The position numbers and the translations under genes were made by a program. Positions 62,676 to 64,000 of a DNA stretch of 64,000 nucleotides are shown here, in pieces; within the stretch, counting starts at the first letter, position 1, and every line of letters begins with the position of its first letter. Under the pieces are notes generated by a model. It searched no databases. It was not told the DNA's origin and saw only the letters and a list, made by a program, of their open reading frames with translations. Location of the stretch: contig REAZ01000005.1 of NCBI GenBank assembly GCA_004294445.1, forward strand, positions 86,479 to 150,478, read 5' to 3'. The stretch is from Cytophagales bacterium (GTDB lineage: Bacteria; Bacteroidota; Bacteroidia; Cytophagales; Thermoflexibacteraceae).

Positions 62676-63182
62676 CTATTTTATTTTTTGGGAAGAATGA
62701 GCATTTGATAAATTTGTTATTGGAATTATTATTTTTTCAGTAAATCTTTTTTTCATTCTAAAAAGCTCTTTATGATTAATATCAATATTTTCATCATTGT
62801 ATATCCACCAATCTTTTAGCTTTTCATTGTATATCATATTAATACATGGTACCATGTATCTAAACTCAACAACATACATCTCTTCTGGGTTTTCATCAAA
62901 ATAATATACTTTTAAATCCAGATGCTGATTCCCTATATTCTCAGTTAAATAATCCCACTTATCTGGAATTTTTTTAATAATATTTTTTGCCACCAAGCTA
63001 TCACTAAATTGTTTTATAATAGATTGTTTTAAATTTGTTTCAATTTCAATAATACATGGATTTCTTTTTATATCACCTCCTGCAAATTCATTACCATACC
63101 ACCTCATGCAATAATAAAGAAGGAGTACAATACCCCAAAAAATTCCTATGTATAGAAAAAAGTATATCAATGGTTTTTTCAT
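62676..63182 (-). CDS. Membrane-anchored protein of unknown function
   Basis: 168 residues, AT-rich. One N-terminal membrane segment (LIYFFLYIGIFWGIVLLLYY, about 4-23), then a soluble part with CIIEIETNLKQSIIKQF, HLDLKVYYFDENPEEMYVVE and a basic end. I do not recognise it. It is bracketed by 47-base direct repeats, so it may have arrived as a unit or lie in a region of repeated insertion. Confidence 0.65.
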   Translation of the reverse strand: MKKPLIYFFLYIGIFWGIVLLLYYCMRWYGNEFAGGDIKRNPCIIEIETNLKQSIIKQFSDSLVAKNIIKKIPDKWDYLTENIGNQHLDLKVYYFDENPEEMYVVEFRYMVPCINMIYNEKLKDWWIYNDENIDINHKELFRMKKRFTEKIIIPITNLSNAHSSQKIK

Positions 63183-63221
63183 ACAGTTTAGTTTATATTC
63201 AGACCTAAGGTTTCACCGCTG

Positions 63222-63268
63222 GGCGGTACTCCGCTTCGTTTAAGTCTAAGTAAAATTTATATACTCCG
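63222..63268. repeat. 47-base direct repeat, right copy
   Basis: Second copy of the repeat at 62618-62664, located 40 bases upstream of the 168-residue gene's start codon. Confidence 0.85.
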
Positions 63269-63352
63269 CAAAGCAGGGAAAATAAATAGACATCTTTATA
63301 AAATTACATACGATTTTCTACTTGTCATATTTACTTTGCTATTTTTAAGTGC

Positions 63353-63360
63353 TAAATTTG
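63353..63360 (+). promoter_or_regulatory. -7 box (TAAATTTG) before the gene at 63449
   Basis: TAAATTTG fits TAnnTTTG. TTG triplets lie 14 and 28 bases upstream, neither ideal, so this is tentative. Confidence 0.35.
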
Positions 63361-63448
63361 TAGACGTTACTAAATTATTATATTTTATTACATTTAATGA
63401 ATCAAATTAAAATGTTGTTTATCAATATTTTATTAAAATAAAAAATCA

Positions 63449-63913
63449 ATGAAACAAATTTTTATTTGCCTATTCTCACTTTTCCAATTTACTCCAATGT
63501 TTGGTCAAGAAAATATCAATAATGAATTATCTGATAAACATACAGAAGTAAAAGGTACTAAAATAAGTATCATTCTCCCTAATGGATTTAGTAAAGCTAC
63601 TACTTTTTTAGGATTTCAAAATGAAAAGAAAGGAGCAACTATTAATGTTATGGAGATGCCAGCACCATTTTCTGAAATATCTAAGGGTTTTTCCAAAGAA
63701 GCATTAGCACAAAAAGGTGTTGAGGTTCAAGAAATTAAAAAAATGATAATTAACAATACTTCTGCTGTATTAATTACAGGAGAGCAAAAAGCATACGGAA
63801 ATATATATTCAAAATATGTCTTGGTTTTGGGTCATGATAAAGAATCAGTCATAATTAATTGTGCTTTTTTGAAACAATTTAATGAGATGAGTAATGCAAT
63901 TAAGGTAGTGTAA
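63449..63913 (+). CDS. Exported protein of unknown function, DcrB/PsbP-like
   Basis: 154 residues with a signal peptide (KQIFICLFSLFQFTPMFGQ). The mature part KISIILPNGFSKATTFLGFQ, GATINVMEMPAPFSE and VEVQEIKKMIINNTSAVLIT resembles small periplasmic or lipoprotein DcrB/PsbP-fold proteins found in Bacteroidota, but the match is by feel. It ends rather abruptly after FNEMSNAIKVV, so a C-terminal truncation is possible. Confidence 0.68.
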   Translation: MKQIFICLFSLFQFTPMFGQENINNELSDKHTEVKGTKISIILPNGFSKATTFLGFQNEKKGATINVMEMPAPFSEISKGFSKEALAQKGVEVQEIKKMIINNTSAVLITGEQKAYGNIYSKYVLVLGHDKESVIINCAFLKQFNEMSNAIKVV

Positions 63914-63931
63914 ATATAAGAGTGTTTTTTG

Positions 63932-63939
63932 TATATTTG
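63932..63939 (+). promoter_or_regulatory. -7 box (TATATTTG) before the last gene
   Basis: TATATTTG fits TAnnTTTG and lies 16 bases before the ATG at 63956. No well-spaced TTG is seen. Confidence 0.35.
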
Positions 63940-63955
63940 CAAAAAACCAAATTCT

Positions 63956-64000
63956 ATGATAAAAATTTCTCTTTCTTGTAAAAAATGTGCCAGCACAAAT
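63956..64000 (+). CDS. Start of a gene cut by the window edge
   Basis: Fifteen codons are present, MIKISLSCKKCASTN, with a C-x-x-C pair that could begin a zinc ribbon. It has a -7 box just upstream. Too little is present to assign a family. Confidence 0.5.
   Translation, partial: MIKISLSCKKCASTN

Overview
The window comes from a Bacteroidota genome, most likely a Cytophagales-type bacterium. The evidence is a low to moderate G+C content with many AT-rich gaps, promoters of the TTG-N~19-TAnnTTTG type, a TonB-dependent receptor with a carboxypeptidase-like plug extension, a fused E1 alpha/beta 2-oxoacid dehydrogenase, DUF4296 and HsdR-N proteins typical of the phylum, Reg_prop/SpoIIE signalling proteins and a CrtI desaturase. 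There are no clear Shine-Dalgarno sequences, as usual in this phylum. Several genes have a TTG or GTG codon upstream of the real ATG, and I moved those starts.

Layout: 0-5 kb holds the C-terminal part of an AddA-type helicase-nuclease, a dihydroorotase-like protein without its metal-binding histidines, and an N-acetylglucosamine-kinase-like protein with a complex palindrome in front. 5-14 kb holds a sensor kinase, a secreted beta-helix protein, an MscS-like channel, an ECF sigma factor, a GAF/HAMP sensor without output domain, and a TonB receptor under a TPP riboswitch (predicted thiamine uptake). 14-23 kb holds a beta-propeller/SpoIIE phosphatase, UspA, a CbpA-like J-protein, rbfA and a membrane protein. 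23-41.7 kb is mostly housekeeping: topA, mutS, lpd, an HsdR-N protein, a secreted TPR-CHAT protease-like protein, a sigma/anti-sigma/outer-membrane operon, a tryptophan-dioxygenase-like protein, a transaldolase fused to CBS domains and the E1 fusion protein.

41.7-54 kb is an accessory defence island. A Uma2 nuclease-like gene flanked by hairpins and a 46-base direct repeat marks its left edge. Then comes one tight operon (promoter at 42440-42470): an 84-residue unknown protein, a 5-methylcytosine methyltransferase, a MORC/MutL-like GHKL ATPase, a Z1-domain superfamily II helicase-like ATPase, a DUF4420 PD-(D/E)XK nuclease-like protein and an AIPR abortive-infection-type protein. This matches the paraMORC restriction-modification neighbourhoods described computationally by Iyer, Abhiman and Aravind (2008). 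The system is therefore predicted, but to my knowledge its mechanism is largely uncharacterised. The right edge carries relics of other defence genes: the first 12 codons of a DUF4007-like gene, a deletion relic of a nucleotidyltransferase toxin with its small partner gene still intact, and an opposite-strand cassette of one membrane-anchored toxin-like protein plus three tandem, sequence-shuffled small paralogs that look like immunity proteins.

54-64 kb returns to core functions: a cysteine desulfurase, an ExbB/ExbD energy-transduction operon, tRNA-Ser(GGA), CrtI, a DUF1684 protein and a CE2-like SGNH esterase. It ends in a repeat-rich stretch with a DUF1553 gene fragment and poorly known AT-rich genes.
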